A stretch of 64,000 nucleotides of DNA from Rachicladosporium sp. CCFEE 5018 (GCA_002077045.2 KZ111150.1:827189-891188), one strand, 5' to 3'; positions 31,701 through 44,027 are shown, counted from the stretch's first letter. Numbers and translations: made by a program. Notes: generated by a model not told the origin, from the letters alone.

Positions 31701-34700
31701 CTGGGCGGCTTCATCGTTATCTCGATTATTCATACTCCCTACGCCGGGTTCTTCTTCGCGTTCTACCTGCTGATGATGTCGACCTACCTTACGCTACTGG
31801 CAACTCTGGCTATGTATCAGTTCCCTGGCTTCATGTTTCAGTCTGGTCGTGTCACAGTGGTGGCCTGCATACCGATACTGGGTATATCTCCAATCATCAC
31901 GCACTGGACCGGCTACGACGACGTTGTCTACCCTTGCGTCTTAGTGGTGTTCCTCGGTTTGCTTCTCTTCCTCTCCCGCGACGTCGTATTTCGATGGGGC
32001 TCGTGGTACTTGAGTGTGCCGGTTTACTCCGACAGTGACATTGTGAATTGGTATATGAAGATCACGCCCGCAGAAGACCTTCCGAAGGGCATCGCCGATC
32101 TTGCGCCTACTCCGTTGCCCAGAACCGCAGTTTTCGCTGCTGTACAGAAGGAGCTTGAGTTAAAGCGTTGGGAGAAGTCGACTGCAGACGAGATGGTGCA
32201 GAAACTTGCGCAGGGCTACGAGGCCACCTGCTTCTTGATGGATTGGTACTGCAAATACTCCCGAACCAAGATGCCTTATCCATACAGCCCGACCTGGAAC
32301 TTGCAGTGCAAGACCGCCATCGATACGCTCAAGGAGATGCAGAAAGGGCTGAAGCTTCACAACGCGTTTGTCCATTGGCGCGCTGGTGGCAACGAAGTCT
32401 GGTGTGGCGTCCTTTACTTCATCATTGCGCTCATGGACAAGTGGGTCTCTATGTTGTCCGGCGGCAAGCTTGTTGGTCTCTCCGGAGTCACTACGGGTCC
32501 CAATACAACCACGACTGGCACTAATACCAGAGCGCCTGTCGATTTCCGTCTTCCTGTCGGGTTCGGCTTGGCATATTACCTCATTGCCGCTGTCTGTCTC
32601 GACGCTGTAGCCACCCCTTTGTGGGCGAGAGCGAATAAGAAGACCAGCCAGCCGATTTCTTCACTCGCTTATCTCAAGCAGGTCGCCATCAATGATGCGA
32701 AGGCTCGAAGACAATTGTACTGGACGAATTATGCAAAATTCTTCTTCACACACACGTGGGGTGTCGCTGTGTGCGCTGCCCTCATGTGGATCTTCAACGA
32801 CGTGGCCGCCGCTGGCGTGATCATGTTCTTGGCATACGTTGGCGCCTATACCGGGCTGCTGACATACCAGTACAACAGAATCTACACAGGCTCACTCGCC
32901 ATGGGCGATCTGATGTTGTCCGCAGTCACTGGTCTAATACTTGGTCCACTGCTCATCATATACCACCGCGACTTCACCTACAGTGGCGTTGTCGCTCTTG
33001 CGGTGTCTACATGGATGGCGGCGATTCTGTCCCTGCGGACTGCCGACGTTGGCTGGGGCAGGTTCAAGAAGCAGAAGCACGAGGTCAAGGCAGCGCCATC
33101 GAAGTTCTACTATAGCGCACTCGGACCTGACGCTGGCTTCTCTCAGCGCACCCTCTTGGAGACCTATGATGCTCTTTGCGCTCTGCCAGGCGAGTATCGC
33201 TTCAAGATTGACCCGAAGACACATCCTGGTGTGGAGGTCATGCAGATCCTCAACACACAAGCCGCAGCAGAGAAACCCGAAGCTTTGTATGTCGCGTTCC
33301 CCTCTGCGGATCGCCTGGTCCAAGAGGCTGCTTCACTCTGGTCTAGCGGGAACATCACTATCGATCTTGTACCGGCACGTCATTTCTTGCAGCAAGAGCA
33401 GAAGATCAGGGCTGTCTCCCGACTTTCCGATGGCCACTTACACATTCTGGTGCTCGTCGGATTGGACGTCTCTGGTGATGAGTGGGTTGCTGACATTCGC
33501 CGGAATTGCAAGGTCATCGCCGAGTCGATTGTCCAAGCTGCTGCCGAGGCGCGCTTCGCATTCTCAAGGGACCACTCCAACATGGCCGAGCTGTTCGCTG
33601 TCGAGTTCAATGGCACCGACCTCACGTTGCCAGAAGGCGTCAAGCGACAGCTTGAGTGGTCTGCATCTGAGCGCACCCGCATCTTGAAGAGTGGTGATGA
33701 TGAGTGCCTGCGCTACTTGCTACTCGGGGTAAATTGCGACATCGAGTGGGATCGCTTGCCCGAGAAGGTTCGCACTGCGCTGCTAAAGAGATGCTGTGGC
33801 GAGCAATGCGACATCAATACCGATCAAGCTGCCTGGATCCGCAACAGCCTCAAGAACACCGGTGTTGATCTCGAAGCTCACGTCGCCCGATGCAACTTCG
33901 GCGCCACGCTTGCTGCTATGACGAATGAGTACGCAAAGGCTGTCGAGGCCGACTTCCACTACCAAGATCGCGCGGCACCATCGGAGTCAGAGTACCAGCG
34001 CTTCATTGCTGCGGCCATGCCCGATGTGCGACCTTCTGCCGACTCGGGCCTGATCGTCAAACTCATGTGGCCGGTCATGCGCATTGTCCAGTCTATCCGC
34101 TTCACGATCAAATTCTTCGTGGTTGCCATCGTCGCAGACCCAGAGTTCCAACGCGAGTTGGACTATGTAATCACCGGCAAGCCGGCGATTCTCCGTTGGC
34201 CTGCACGCATTGCCCTGAACGGACTATGGGTGTACTGCAAGACTATGCAACGCGCCATCCTGCCGATATTCATGTTCCATCGGAGGGAGGAGATTCACAT
34301 GCTTCAATCGAACATGAAAGGTATTAAGACTAGCTTGCAGAAGAAGGGAAAAGTCACTATCGAGGGTTTGAAAGGCCCTTCGACTGGTTTCTTCAAGCCT
34401 ACCGGCAAGGGCGAGATCGAGTTTCATCACTACTCTGGACGACATGCTACACAGCCCACAGCTCTCGGACAACTCATCGCGGTCAACACCTATTCGAAGC
34501 GCATGATGTTGAAGCGACGAGAGGAGTACCAGAAGGAGTCTGTCTCCAACATCTACGCGTACGAGTACGCAGAAGGCAACAAGGCTACTGGCAGCGATCT
34601 GCCTATATCACGCGAATGCATCAAGGGCGACAGATCTGGTCACACCATCCAGTACGACGAGCGCGGTTATCTCGAGTCCGGATCATACCTCAAGGATGGC

Positions 34701-37373
34701 AACACCGTGGAGTTCAAGCTTTTCTACCGCAAGAACGCCCGTTTCGACGACGAGTTACTCCGAGCTGAATTCGTCCTCGCTCATATTAAGATGAACGTAG
34801 CTTGGTGTGTGCCTCCTACGAAGAATCCCGACAAGCTGAACAAGTGGATCCCGAACCCGAAGGTCACCGAGGCGACGTTCCAGCAAGGCGAAGATACTTA
34901 TCACTGCACCTGGGTTTACGAGCACAGGCAGCATCCGGAGATCATCACGCAATTCAATGGCCGGCCGAGCGCTACACCCGACATGATCACTTTCGATTGG
35001 TTTGGTGTGCTCAAGAAGCCTACGAACTGCAGTTTCATCGCCGACAACCCGCTGTTCACCTTCCGCTCTGCCTCGTCGAACGTCATCACCAGATCGCTTG
35101 GGCTCAGCTCGAAGATCTACCCTGTCTCGACCTCGCTCGCCCGTACACATCTGTGGCAGACGTGGAAGGGCACCAAAGATATCGATGCAGTCACTGTCCG
35201 ATGGCTTGACGAGATGTCGATGCGTGCAGACAGCGTACTGCGACCATACTGGGCAGGTCGCGATCTCGGCCAGCTGAGAGCTGCTGGCGAGTACTTGGAC
35301 TCGCAAGTCGACGCCATCATCGCAAGGACTGACATGGACCCCGAGATCGCTTCTTGGTCGTCCATCGCCTACAAATACAGCGATCTCTGCACCTTTGGCC
35401 AAGGTGGTGACTCCAGAATCAACACCCGCACGCAAGAGTCGCAAATGCAAGACAGCGACGATGTCCTCCACATCCTCGCGATGGACACCGGTACCTGGCC
35501 GATAGAAGGTGGTGGAGTCTCCGCCTGCCGCAGAGACATGGTCAACGACCTCAAGACGATTCGCTGGCACGTCGTCGCCGAGTCTGCAAATGACTACAGC
35601 GTGCCGAAATTCCAGATCGAGAAGAACGTCCAGTCGCTTTCGATCCTGCCGCTCTGGGGTCTAGATTACCTCACGCCGATCCACGGAATTTTCCAAGACT
35701 CGCTAGACTCCGCCGCACAACGCAGATCTTACGACACGCGAGATGAGGATATCAAGAAGCACTTCTTCCCCATCCTCACGAGCCTCGTGAAATGCGCCCG
35801 CGCCATCAAGTTCACGCACGCACACATCGAGGAGTCTTCCCGCGCGCTGATAGACTTGAATAACTATTTCCAAGACCGCCACTGGGGCGACGTGTGGATG
35901 TCGCAAACTGTGAAAGAAAAATGGCAAGAACTCTGGCTCTCCGAAGACGTCGAGAACGCGCGGCCAATTTCGCAATGGCTCGACGCCGAACGCCCAACGC
36001 TTGCTCATCTCGACAACGCGCTGGACATGTGGCATCGCTACCTGTTCATCTTCTCGCTGCCAGTGCCAGAGCGCATCCCAGATGTCTTCCAAGCCTCGCA
36101 TCACTTCGCGGGTGCGTCGTTCGGCGTGCTCTGCAAGCTGAAGCGCAACTGCACCTTCCACGTCTGGGACCACTGTATTTCCTGGCGCGAGGTGACGGTC
36201 TTCCTGTCCTCGGCTATGTCCTTCGACGCGCCCTTCGTCTGCACATCGCTCATCTCGCTCTCTCGCATGACCTCCACGCTCATCCTGCACTACGCTGACG
36301 TCGTGCTGCCTTGTGCAGATTTCTTCAACCCCGGCTGGGAAGTCGAGATTGGCAGCCAAGAGAACACGCTCTGTCATCGTCGCCAATATGCGCGCAAGAT
36401 TGACCCCGTGGTAAACGGTATCTGCAACATGGAGAAATTCCAGCCGATCGAGAAGATCAAGTCGAAGATCCCCACCGTCGTCATGTTGTCCCACGTCCGC
36501 TTCGTCAAGGACATCAAGAACGCCATTCTGGCCGCGGATATCATCGTAAACGAATGGGGCTTCACGGACTACCAGCTAGACATCTACGGCGACATGGAGA
36601 AGGCGCCCTCCTACTCCGTCGAGTGCAAGGAGATTCTCGCCTCCAAAGGTCTGCGCGATCACGTTGCTCTCAAGGGTCTCGGAAACCCGTCTAAAGTGCT
36701 AGAGGAGGCGTGGATCTTCCTCAACTCGTCCATTTCCGAAGGTCTGCCGCTAGCCATGGGCGAAGCCGCTCTGACCGGTGTGCCAGTCGTGTGCACAGAC
36801 GTCGGCGCCTCCTTCCGCGTTGTCACGGACCCCGTAACCTGGAAAAAGTTCTCCGCCGTCGTAGCGCCGAACGACAGTTACTCCCTGGCGAAAGCGCAAG
36901 TCAACGTCATGGGTCTACTAGATGAGTGGGCAGAGTACGCCGACGGCGATCCACCGGGCTACAAACCCAAGCTCTCCCTGCACCCGTCGAAGGAAGAAGT
37001 CGCCGCTATCCAACAGCGGATGTACGACAAAGCCCCCTCGCGTCGAAAGCTAGGCATGATGGGCCGCAAGAACGTGCTCGACTCTTTCTCGTCTGAACGC
37101 TACCTGCGCGAGCACGAGCAGATGCTGTGGGTGGGTAAACTGCAATCGCCCCGCTACTTGGAGCGTAGTCGCAAGGCTGTGCCGATTTTCAGCAGATGGA
37201 GTCTGAAGCGCGAGAGCGACAGTCCGAGTCTGATGGCTAGGAGCGGGCGGAGCACGCCGCGTGGTGGCAGTATCCGCGCCCCGAGCGCGTATAGTTTCAA
37301 GATCGAGGCTGCGAGTGCGACGGGGGCGAAGAACGCGCGATACCAGAGGGTGGATGCGCAGGATATGGTTTAG
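28784..37373 (+). CDS. GTB3: Giant GAG synthase/exporter Gtb3 with PelF-like GT4 domain
   Basis: Exons are 28784-28891 and 28950-37373 (2843 residues), with one 58-nt intron. Order: a short cytosolic N-terminus; a first membrane segment (about 38-57); a large soluble region holding a barrel-like domain (about 110-370, WDLIILDPLQAG onwards); then helical sequence. A first multi-span block follows (about 860-1060) and a second (about 1185-1400). After a long linker comes a DUF3492/PelF-type start (DTGTWPIEGGGVSACRRDM, about 2213) and a GT4 domain with SEGLPLAMGEAALTGVP (about 2632), the E-x7-E nucleotide-sugar motif. Family knowledge: Gtb3 polymerises Gal/GalNAc and probably exports GAG through the plasma membrane. 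Only copy A lies in this window. Confidence 0.9.
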
Positions 37374-37672
37374 GAGTGAGAATGAGTTTGCGAAGGGGAG
37401 GGGGTGTAGGATATGTTGGGATTGATTCGGCGTTTTGGACGGGGGATAAAATGGGGAAAATTGGGACTGGGGATGGGGTGAAGGATCTTCTGGGTGATCT
37501 AGCGAGCTGCCGTTTCTGACTGTTCGTCGGCAAAAGCTGATATGCGATATGTACATATATATTACCCTAGTGTAATCACAGACACTTTCACATCATGCAA
37601 CATGAACGCTCAGAGGACATACACACTTGCATCGTGCTCATTTCCTCCCCTCCGTCTAACACACTACTTCCC
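37374..37672. terminator. Convergent 3' region GTB3 / PFF1-like
   Basis: 299 bp between two converging stop codons. TACATATATATTA at about 37551-37563 resembles a fungal polyadenylation efficiency element usable on either strand. Confidence 0.35.
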
Positions 37673-38079
37673 TCATATCTCCCAACTCTTCCACCCCTCA
37701 ACCAACCCCACATCCCCCTTCGTCACCGCACTCCAAACCGGCGCAAACCGCTTCACCTCATCCATAGCCGGCACCTCCCCAACGCCGTTCCCATCACTCC
37801 ACAAACAGCCCACCCTCCCCTTCTTGCCCTTAGTCTTCCCATCAGCCCAGGTGACATTCACCTCGAACTGTCCGCCGAACTCCCGGCCAAAAAGCCGCAC
37901 TTCGGTGCTGCCGTTCTGTGCCACAACTGGGGAGGAGGGAAGAGTGGTATTGGAGATGTGAACGGAGGCGAAGGGGTGAGAGGAGGTGAGGCGGCAGGCG
38001 CGGGAATTCAGACCCCGCAGGGTGAAGAGCGCGGAGTTGTGGGTTGTGTTCGGGGTGGAGATGGAGTAGGACACCCAGT
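37673..38079 (-). CDS. PFF1: C-terminal part of a PFF1-like vacuolar M28 protease (cut by gap)
   Basis: The last about 135 codons of a minus-strand gene running into the N gap. LFTLRGLNSRACRL, EVRLFGREFGGQFEVNVTW, GRVGCLWSDGNGVGEVPAMDE and WSAVTKGDVGLVEGWKSWEI resemble the lumenal C-terminal domain of fungal vacuolar membrane proteases of the M28 (Fxna/PFF1) type. The metal-binding protease domain and membrane spans would lie upstream and are not in the window. The call rests on memory of the C-terminal pattern and should be taken as probable. Confidence 0.5.
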
Positions 38080-38179
38080 NNNNNNNNNNNNNNNNNNNNN
38101 NNNNNNNNNNNNNNNNNNNNNNNNNNNNNNNNNNNNNNNNNNNNNNNNNNNNNNNNNNNNNNNNNNNNNNNNNNNNNNN
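38080..38179. other. Assembly gap of 100 N
   Basis: Exactly 100 undetermined bases, the usual placeholder for a gap of unknown size. It cuts the PFF1-like gene on the left and PAL1 copy B on the right. Confidence 0.98.
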
Positions 38180-39174
38180 CCGCCTCCCATAGCACCGCCA
38201 GTCATCTGGGATACGTCCTCGGAGTCTCGGCGTTGCAAGTCGCGGCGAGAGGCCGGCGCGCCTTCGAGGAAAGTGCTGGTGCCTAGCCCGACTGTCTCCT
38301 CGCCATGGACTGGCTCGGCGCGGGCCGTGGGGTCTACGACCGCCGGCTGGGGTTTGCGGGTTGTGGTGAAGGCTTCGAAGGCTTCTTCGCCGCGGCCGTG
38401 GAAGCGGTCGAGGTCGATGCGGGAGTTCAGCGGACCGCTGCCGCCGAGAGCCATGTTGGCGCTGTTAGCTGGGAAGGCTTGCATGGGTGCTGGACCGCGG
38501 GCTTTGTGGTGGTTGCGATGGGGATTGCAGGCGTCGAAGGGGCCGTCGTGGTGGAAGACTGGCTTGGTGTTAGTGCCCTTGAAGTGCATGCATCACGAAA
38601 ATTGAACACTCACGTCCTTGCCCATAAATGCCAGTCACATCAAGCTGATCAATGATGTCCAATCCCTGCGGCTTCTTCATGCGTGCGCCGCCTGCTCCCG
38701 CGCGGACCTTTTCCTTCTCACGCTTGTGTCGCTCCTCACGCTCTCGGCGCCTCTCGCGTCTACGGCGCTCCTCTGACTCCGTGCGGGGTGGGCGATCCGC
38801 ACGCTCGCGCTCCCTTCGGATGTCACGCTCCTTGTCCATCACTGATGATTCAGACATGCCACGCGGTCTGCGAGGAGGCTCACGTTTGCCTGGGCTGCGT
38901 GGTGCTCCGGCATAAGGTGGTGGTGGTCCGTTTGGTCGACTGCTAGAACCCGCTGGTGCAGCTTGGCGTGAGCCATTGACTGGAAGTGTGCCTGCTCTTG
39001 GTGGTGGCGCGCGTGTTACTGAGGTTCCTGGCATTCGATTAGTGTGCTGCCTAGACTTCACAGAGAATGCCGTTGCTTACCATTGCCATCTTTATCAAGC
39101 AGCGAAAGATCATTCTGCGGCGAGTAAAAGTCAGCAAATGCCTCGCGCCACCGTTGAAAGCGCTCCATTGCCAT
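38180..39174 (-). CDS. PAL1: Pal1 cell-morphology protein, copy B (cut by gap)
   Basis: Exons on the minus strand are 39081-39174, 38614-39027 and <38180-38558. It is identical in every base to copy A, including introns, and is truncated by the N gap at the same base at which copy A meets the window start. Confidence 0.85.
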
Positions 39175-40782
39175 CTTGCACTGCCCTGAACAATCTCTAT
39201 GCCAAACCACGCTGCGAAGACGTGGCATTGCAAATCCAGCACCCCTCACATGCTCAAATGTGATACATCACAGTTCCACCACCCCCGCGGCCACCTGCAT
39301 ACACCGCAATCTCCCTTCACCCATCACATGGAATCAGTGCAACTTACGAATATCTCGCTCGTCAGCCCATTCACATCGCCCTTTAGCGGAGACAGCTCAC
39401 TCGCATCCAAGAACGGATTACGCGACATCCTATTATCGCGAGACGGCGGCGCGGCAGGGGGTTCGAGACTTCGCGGTGAAGTTGAGGCGACAGCTGCGGG
39501 CGAAGTGGCGCGGTTGCGGAAAGGGTTGTTGGAAGAGAGGTTCAGGGCGGATTTATCTGCTGTTTTGGTGGAAAGTGTGTTGTTAGTGGTATGTTGTGTG
39601 TTCTGCGCAAATCGGGTAAATTGTTGGTGGGCGGGCTGATGTCAGTGATCGGCGGAGGGTGAAACAGGAGAGCGCGCGCTTGCATTGGCCAGCTGGGATT
39701 GCTTTGCTCGCAGTGTTCGACAAGGCGGACAGCAGCAGCAGCAGTGTGGTGAGAAATCACAGCACAAGTCAGGGGAGTGGGGATGGCGGACGCGTACCTG
39801 GCATGACGGCGGCCATGGCGCTTGGCCCTGACAGAAGTTGGCGCTGTGCTGTTCGCTGTGTGGTATGCGGCCCTTATCTCTCCTTATCGTTTTGTGACGT
39901 CTGTATTATGGTGTGCGAATGCGCAGTATGCTAAAAGCTGCTGGGTATAGAGCGAGGATCCAGGAACAGAAGTCCTGGGTTTTGGGCGCTCGCGCAGGGC
40001 CAGGGGGTGGGGTTTCTTGATGTGCGGATACACGCAGCGGTGACGATGGAGGCTGTCGGAGCGGGTCTGGCAATATGGGAAGTAGAGTGGAAGAATACAC
40101 CTGCGGCTGGCTGATGATGCGCTTGCCGTGGATCGCTTTCTTGGTGAAAGAGTGAAGACAGGATCAAGTGTTGCGCGGTACAGATGTCAACACGCAACGT
40201 GACGATATTAGCCTTTCGCCGTTCCCTTTGCTGCAGCTCATGTGCCTGTCTTCATCGCCAGGGTCCCTCGTGACCGACAACCTTCTCCCTTCACTAGCGG
40301 CCGGTACATGGGCCTCAGATCGAGCCACTTCTTGCATTTCTAGCATCATCTGTACCGAGTTCCACCGTATATAGCTACTTGCACATGCGCTGACATCCTT
40401 TTGCATCGTGCGATCAAGCACCTACTTCACAACACCATCCTGTCATCACCGCACCACACCTGTCAAAATCTCATCAACCCTTCACTTCAAGCGATCTCGG
40501 CTCCCTCCCGAAGCCAGAGTGCGGAGAAACCAACGCCACCACAGACCAAAGCACGCGCACGTACATTAGGCTCATCCCGTTCTAGCCCGTTGCGGTAGTT
40601 GCTAGCCTGCAGGTCTGTGATAGGAACCACGAACCGCGGTTCGACGACATCCGAAGCACGTTGTCGTCGAAGCTGCCGAGCCAGACTTGTGCAAACGTCG
40701 AGGTAGTGGTTGCTGAAGTCACTGGGACTGTCTGGATAGCAAGAGGCGTGAGCTTCGCTGAGGCTACAGACCTGACCACACC
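39175..40782. other. Intergenic region PAL1 / MED31, copy B
   Basis: Identical to copy A up to 39369, then about 1.5% different with small indels (for example a 6-bp insertion near 39677). No gene is supported. Confidence 0.5.
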
Positions 40783-41341
40783 ATGGCGGCGCCGAAGACG
40801 AACGGCGTTGCTGGTGCATCCAAGGAAGGAGAGACCTTCAACGGCGCAACGAGGTTCGAGGTCGAGCTCGAGGTGAGTCTGCCACGTCCTCATGTTCCTC
40901 CGCTTTGGACGTATGCGCTGCGGGTGCTCTTACTTCCCATTCATAGACTCATTTCTGAAGTATAGCACCGAAAGCTAAGTACATCCTTCCAGTTCGTCCA
41001 AGCCCTCTCCTCCCCCCTCTACCTCCACCACCTCGCTACGCAGCAATACTTCGCCTTCTCCGAGTTCATCGCTTATCTAAAATATCTCTTGTACTTCACT
41101 CAGCCAGAGTACCTAGTCTACCTAACGTACATTTAATCCCTCCCCCTCCGATCCCCCCACGTGGACTGACCGACTGTGTAGATACCCCGGCCCGACGCTT
41201 AAGAACCTCGAACTACTGCAGCACGAGGATTTTCGACGTGATCTGCTAAACCCAGGACTGATCGAACGGATGGTGAATGAGGGCATTGCTGCTGCTCACG
41301 AGGGCGGACAGGCAGCGGCTGAGGGCGCATCGGCTACGTGA
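40783..41341 (+). CDS. MED31: Mediator subunit 31 (Soh1), copy B
   Basis: Exons are 40783-40872, 40993-41126 and 41182-41341 (127 residues). Splice sites equal those of copy A. Visible residue changes include I to V in exon 1 (RFEVELE), P to S (FAFSEF) and Y to H near the C-terminus, all outside the strongest family motifs. Confidence 0.9.
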
Positions 41342-41810
41342 AACTGGAGCAGGAATTTGCAGCACGTGTTCGACGGCGGTACCATGCTCCATGTCCAGCG
41401 CGCAGAAGACTTCAAGGCGCGGAGACCACTCCACGCACATGTTTGAGAGCGCAGAGGCTGTGAAAGGGTACTCTCTCTGGCCGTGCGCCGAGACTACATT
41501 ATTTCAACGAGATTGGGTCATTGTGCGGCCTTCAGGTGAGGCATGCCTGCTCTCCGGAGCGCCGTGATTTCCTCTTGAGGACTTGATTGTACCTGAAGCT
41601 GAAGCTGACGTTCGAGTGAGCAGAATGAGTTCGGCTACTGGATTGTGAGTGTGGTGGCGCGGTGTATGAGACGCCTACTTGGAGTCCATGTAGGAGGCAT
41701 AGACTACCTTAGCTATTAGCCAGGTGATATATCATTTACAATTGTTGCACATGTCATGTAAGGTTACATATCTACGTTTCACCCATGCTCTACCTCCTTC
41801 GTCATAGACC
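41342..41810. other. Convergent spacer MED31 / esterase, copy B
   Basis: As in copy A but with the hexamer repeat contracted. No gene is seen. Confidence 0.6.
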
Positions 41811-44027
41811 TCACATCCCCCTAACCCACCCCTCAACCCGCTCCGCCGTCTCCCCAACCAACCTTTCATACCGCTCATCTACGAAGAACAGCCCGCAATG
41901 CGCCCCAACCTCATCCACGTCCTTCATAAACACCCGCACCCAACAAGGATCAAGCTGTCCAGCTGAATCCTTCGGCGGCAGGGAGCAGAATTTACGATCT
42001 TTAGGCGGACCAGGGGGTTTCTTGAGTTTCTTCTCTTTGGGCGGATTAGTGGATTTGGAGGTAGTTGTGGAGGTATTGGTTGTGGAAGGTGCAAGGGAGG
42101 CATTAGTCGTGGAGGGTGCGAGTGAGGTGGTGCGGGTCATCGGGTCGGCGAGCGAAGTTTGGCGGGAGAGGTCGTCTTCTGTAGTATAGCCGGAGGACAT
42201 GCTAGATCCCCTGGTCGGTGCAGGTTCAGGCTCTCCTCTCATGCGGCGGCCTTCGCGGTCCATACGCTCTTTCTCGTCAGCTAGGCGCTTGAGCTCTCGT
42301 TCTGAGTGGGTGAGCTCTCGTTCTGAGTGGGTGAGCTCTCGCTTGCTTTCAGATTCTTTCTTCGCCTTCTTCTGCGCTGCCTTCTTGGCCTTCTCCGCTT
42401 CCCGGTCTGCTCTCTCTGCACGTCGCTTCTCCAGCTTCTCCCGCTCCTTGATCATCTTTTCTCGATCTGCGACAGCTTTCTCGTAAGCTTTCACACTGCG
42501 CGCGTGCTCTTTCTCAACTAGCTTCTTGGTGTCTTTGTCGGAGATGAAGCTTGTGTTCAGTGGTGGAGGTGCGGGTGGGAGGTCAGGTATGGGTGTTAAT
42601 GAAGCTGTCAGTAATAGAGAGGCGGTGCGTGAATCGAGAGTCTGCATCGTATCTGTAGGCGATATGGGAATGGGCTCAGGGGAGTGATCGCGCTCCGGCT
42701 CGGGATGGGGATCCATGTGCTGCATTTCGTTGAGCGATGCTGTGTCGGCTGTGCTGTGGTAGCCTTCGAAGTCGTCGTCATCGGAAGGTATCTCAGCAGG
42801 CTTGCGCTCGAGCGTACCGTCTGCGCGGTACTCTTCGAGCGAAATGCGAGGACTGGGCGTCTTCGAGCCCTTGGCCGAAGCATTCGGGGTAGGCTGCACG
42901 TCCAGCGAAGCATCTCCGCCGACGCCCACAGGCAGATCCTTTTCATCTTCCTTCTTCTCCACCTTCGGTCGACCGTGGCAAGCAGTGTAGTAGTTCACGA
43001 AGCGCACTCTCGCTGGAGGCACGTTCTGCTGATACTCTACTACACTCTTCCGCACTCTACCATCCTCTTCCTCCAGAGCTCGTATCTTGCCATACCGCGC
43101 TTTTAGCTCCCCGTAGTTAGCCATCGCTCCGCCGAACTCCATATGCGAGGTGACCAGCTGCTTCGTAGCCTTGCCCAAGCTGTCCGAGTGCTTGTGCACG
43201 AAATGTAGTGCATTTGCCCACCCCTTTCGGACTGGAAGCAGCTGATCGTTCTGAAATGCCGGATTGTAATTGGGATCCGGGTTCGGCGGCTGCCAGAATG
43301 TGTCTGCGTGCACCACAGAAGGAGAAGTGGGATCCGAGCTCGATGCGCTCTCCGATGGTGCCAGCGTAGTACCACTCCACTTATCTGTCGGCGCCTCTGG
43401 TGCTGTAGCGAAGAGCGAAGCCAAGCCGCTCTTCACGACACCAGGGTGCATGCCCAAGAAAGGGACATCAAAGTTCACCGTCCCCAGAATCCGATGCTTG
43501 AGCGGTCTGCTGGCAGGCGGCGCAGGTGGCATGATCGCAACCTCCGCCGATACCAGCCCACCCATACTGTGCCCTAGCAGCACTACATCCACATCACTCC
43601 CCTCGTGCGGCTCCAGCCAGCTACTGAAGTCGTCCCGTGCGAACCGGATATTTCGCTTCGACCGATACCGTGGGTACAGCTTCGAGTGCACGACATGCGT
43701 CTCAGCCAGCAGCACAGTGAGCAAATTATGCACATGAGCTGGGAAGGAGCGGAAAGACGTCTCGTTGCCCATGAACCCGTGAATGTAGATCATGAGTAAT
43801 TTCCTACGCCCGCCCTGCTTGTTGGACTCGTGCGGCGTGAGTGAATCCGTAGAGAGGCGGCGAGGGTCCTGATCTGCCCATGAGCGGTCCAGCATCGCTT
43901 CGGGCGGGTCTGGGATCGAGTCGTAGGCCGGAGGCGCATCTTGGGTGGGCTGGCGGGGTGGGAGTGGGGGAGGGACTGGACAGCGGTCGAAGGACGAGGC
44001 ATGATTTGGCTGTGACTTGGAGTCCAT
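41811..44027 (-). CDS. DUF676-type serine esterase/lipase, copy B
   Basis: 738 residues, seven more than copy A: the heptad THSEREL in the coiled-coil tail is duplicated (21 bp, about 42297-42338), which keeps the coiled-coil register. HGFMGN and GHSMGG are unchanged. Between about 43070 and 43620 the copies differ at roughly one base in ten, mostly at third codon positions, while the protein stays nearly the same, which shows purifying selection on the hydrolase domain. Confidence 0.8.
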   Translation of the reverse strand: MDSKSQPNHASSFDRCPVPPPLPPRQPTQDAPPAYDSIPDPPEAMLDRSWADQDPRRLSTDSLTPHESNKQGGRRKLLMIYIHGFMGNETSFRSFPAHVHNLLTVLLAETHVVHSKLYPRYRSKRNIRFARDDFSSWLEPHEGSDVDVVLLGHSMGGLVSAEVAIMPPAPPASRPLKHRILGTVNFDVPFLGMHPGVVKSGLASLFATAPEAPTDKWSGTTLAPSESASSSDPTSPSVVHADTFWQPPNPDPNYNPAFQNDQLLPVRKGWANALHFVHKHSDSLGKATKQLVTSHMEFGGAMANYGELKARYGKIRALEEEDGRVRKSVVEYQQNVPPARVRFVNYYTACHGRPKVEKKEDEKDLPVGVGGDASLDVQPTPNASAKGSKTPSPRISLEEYRADGTLERKPAEIPSDDDDFEGYHSTADTASLNEMQHMDPHPEPERDHSPEPIPISPTDTMQTLDSRTASLLLTASLTPIPDLPPAPPPLNTSFISDKDTKKLVEKEHARSVKAYEKAVADREKMIKEREKLEKRRAERADREAEKAKKAAQKKAKKESESKRELTHSERELTHSERELKRLADEKERMDREGRRMRGEPEPAPTRGSSMSSGYTTEDDLSRQTSLADPMTRTTSLAPSTTNASLAPSTTNTSTTTSKSTNPPKEKKLKKPPGPPKDRKFCSLPPKDSAGQLDPCWVRVFMKDVDEVGAHCGLFFVDERYERLVGETAERVEGWVRGM

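Noticed and set aside
38080..38179. Gap as a real low-complexity region
   Set aside because: A run of exactly 100 N is a placeholder; nothing can be said about length or content.
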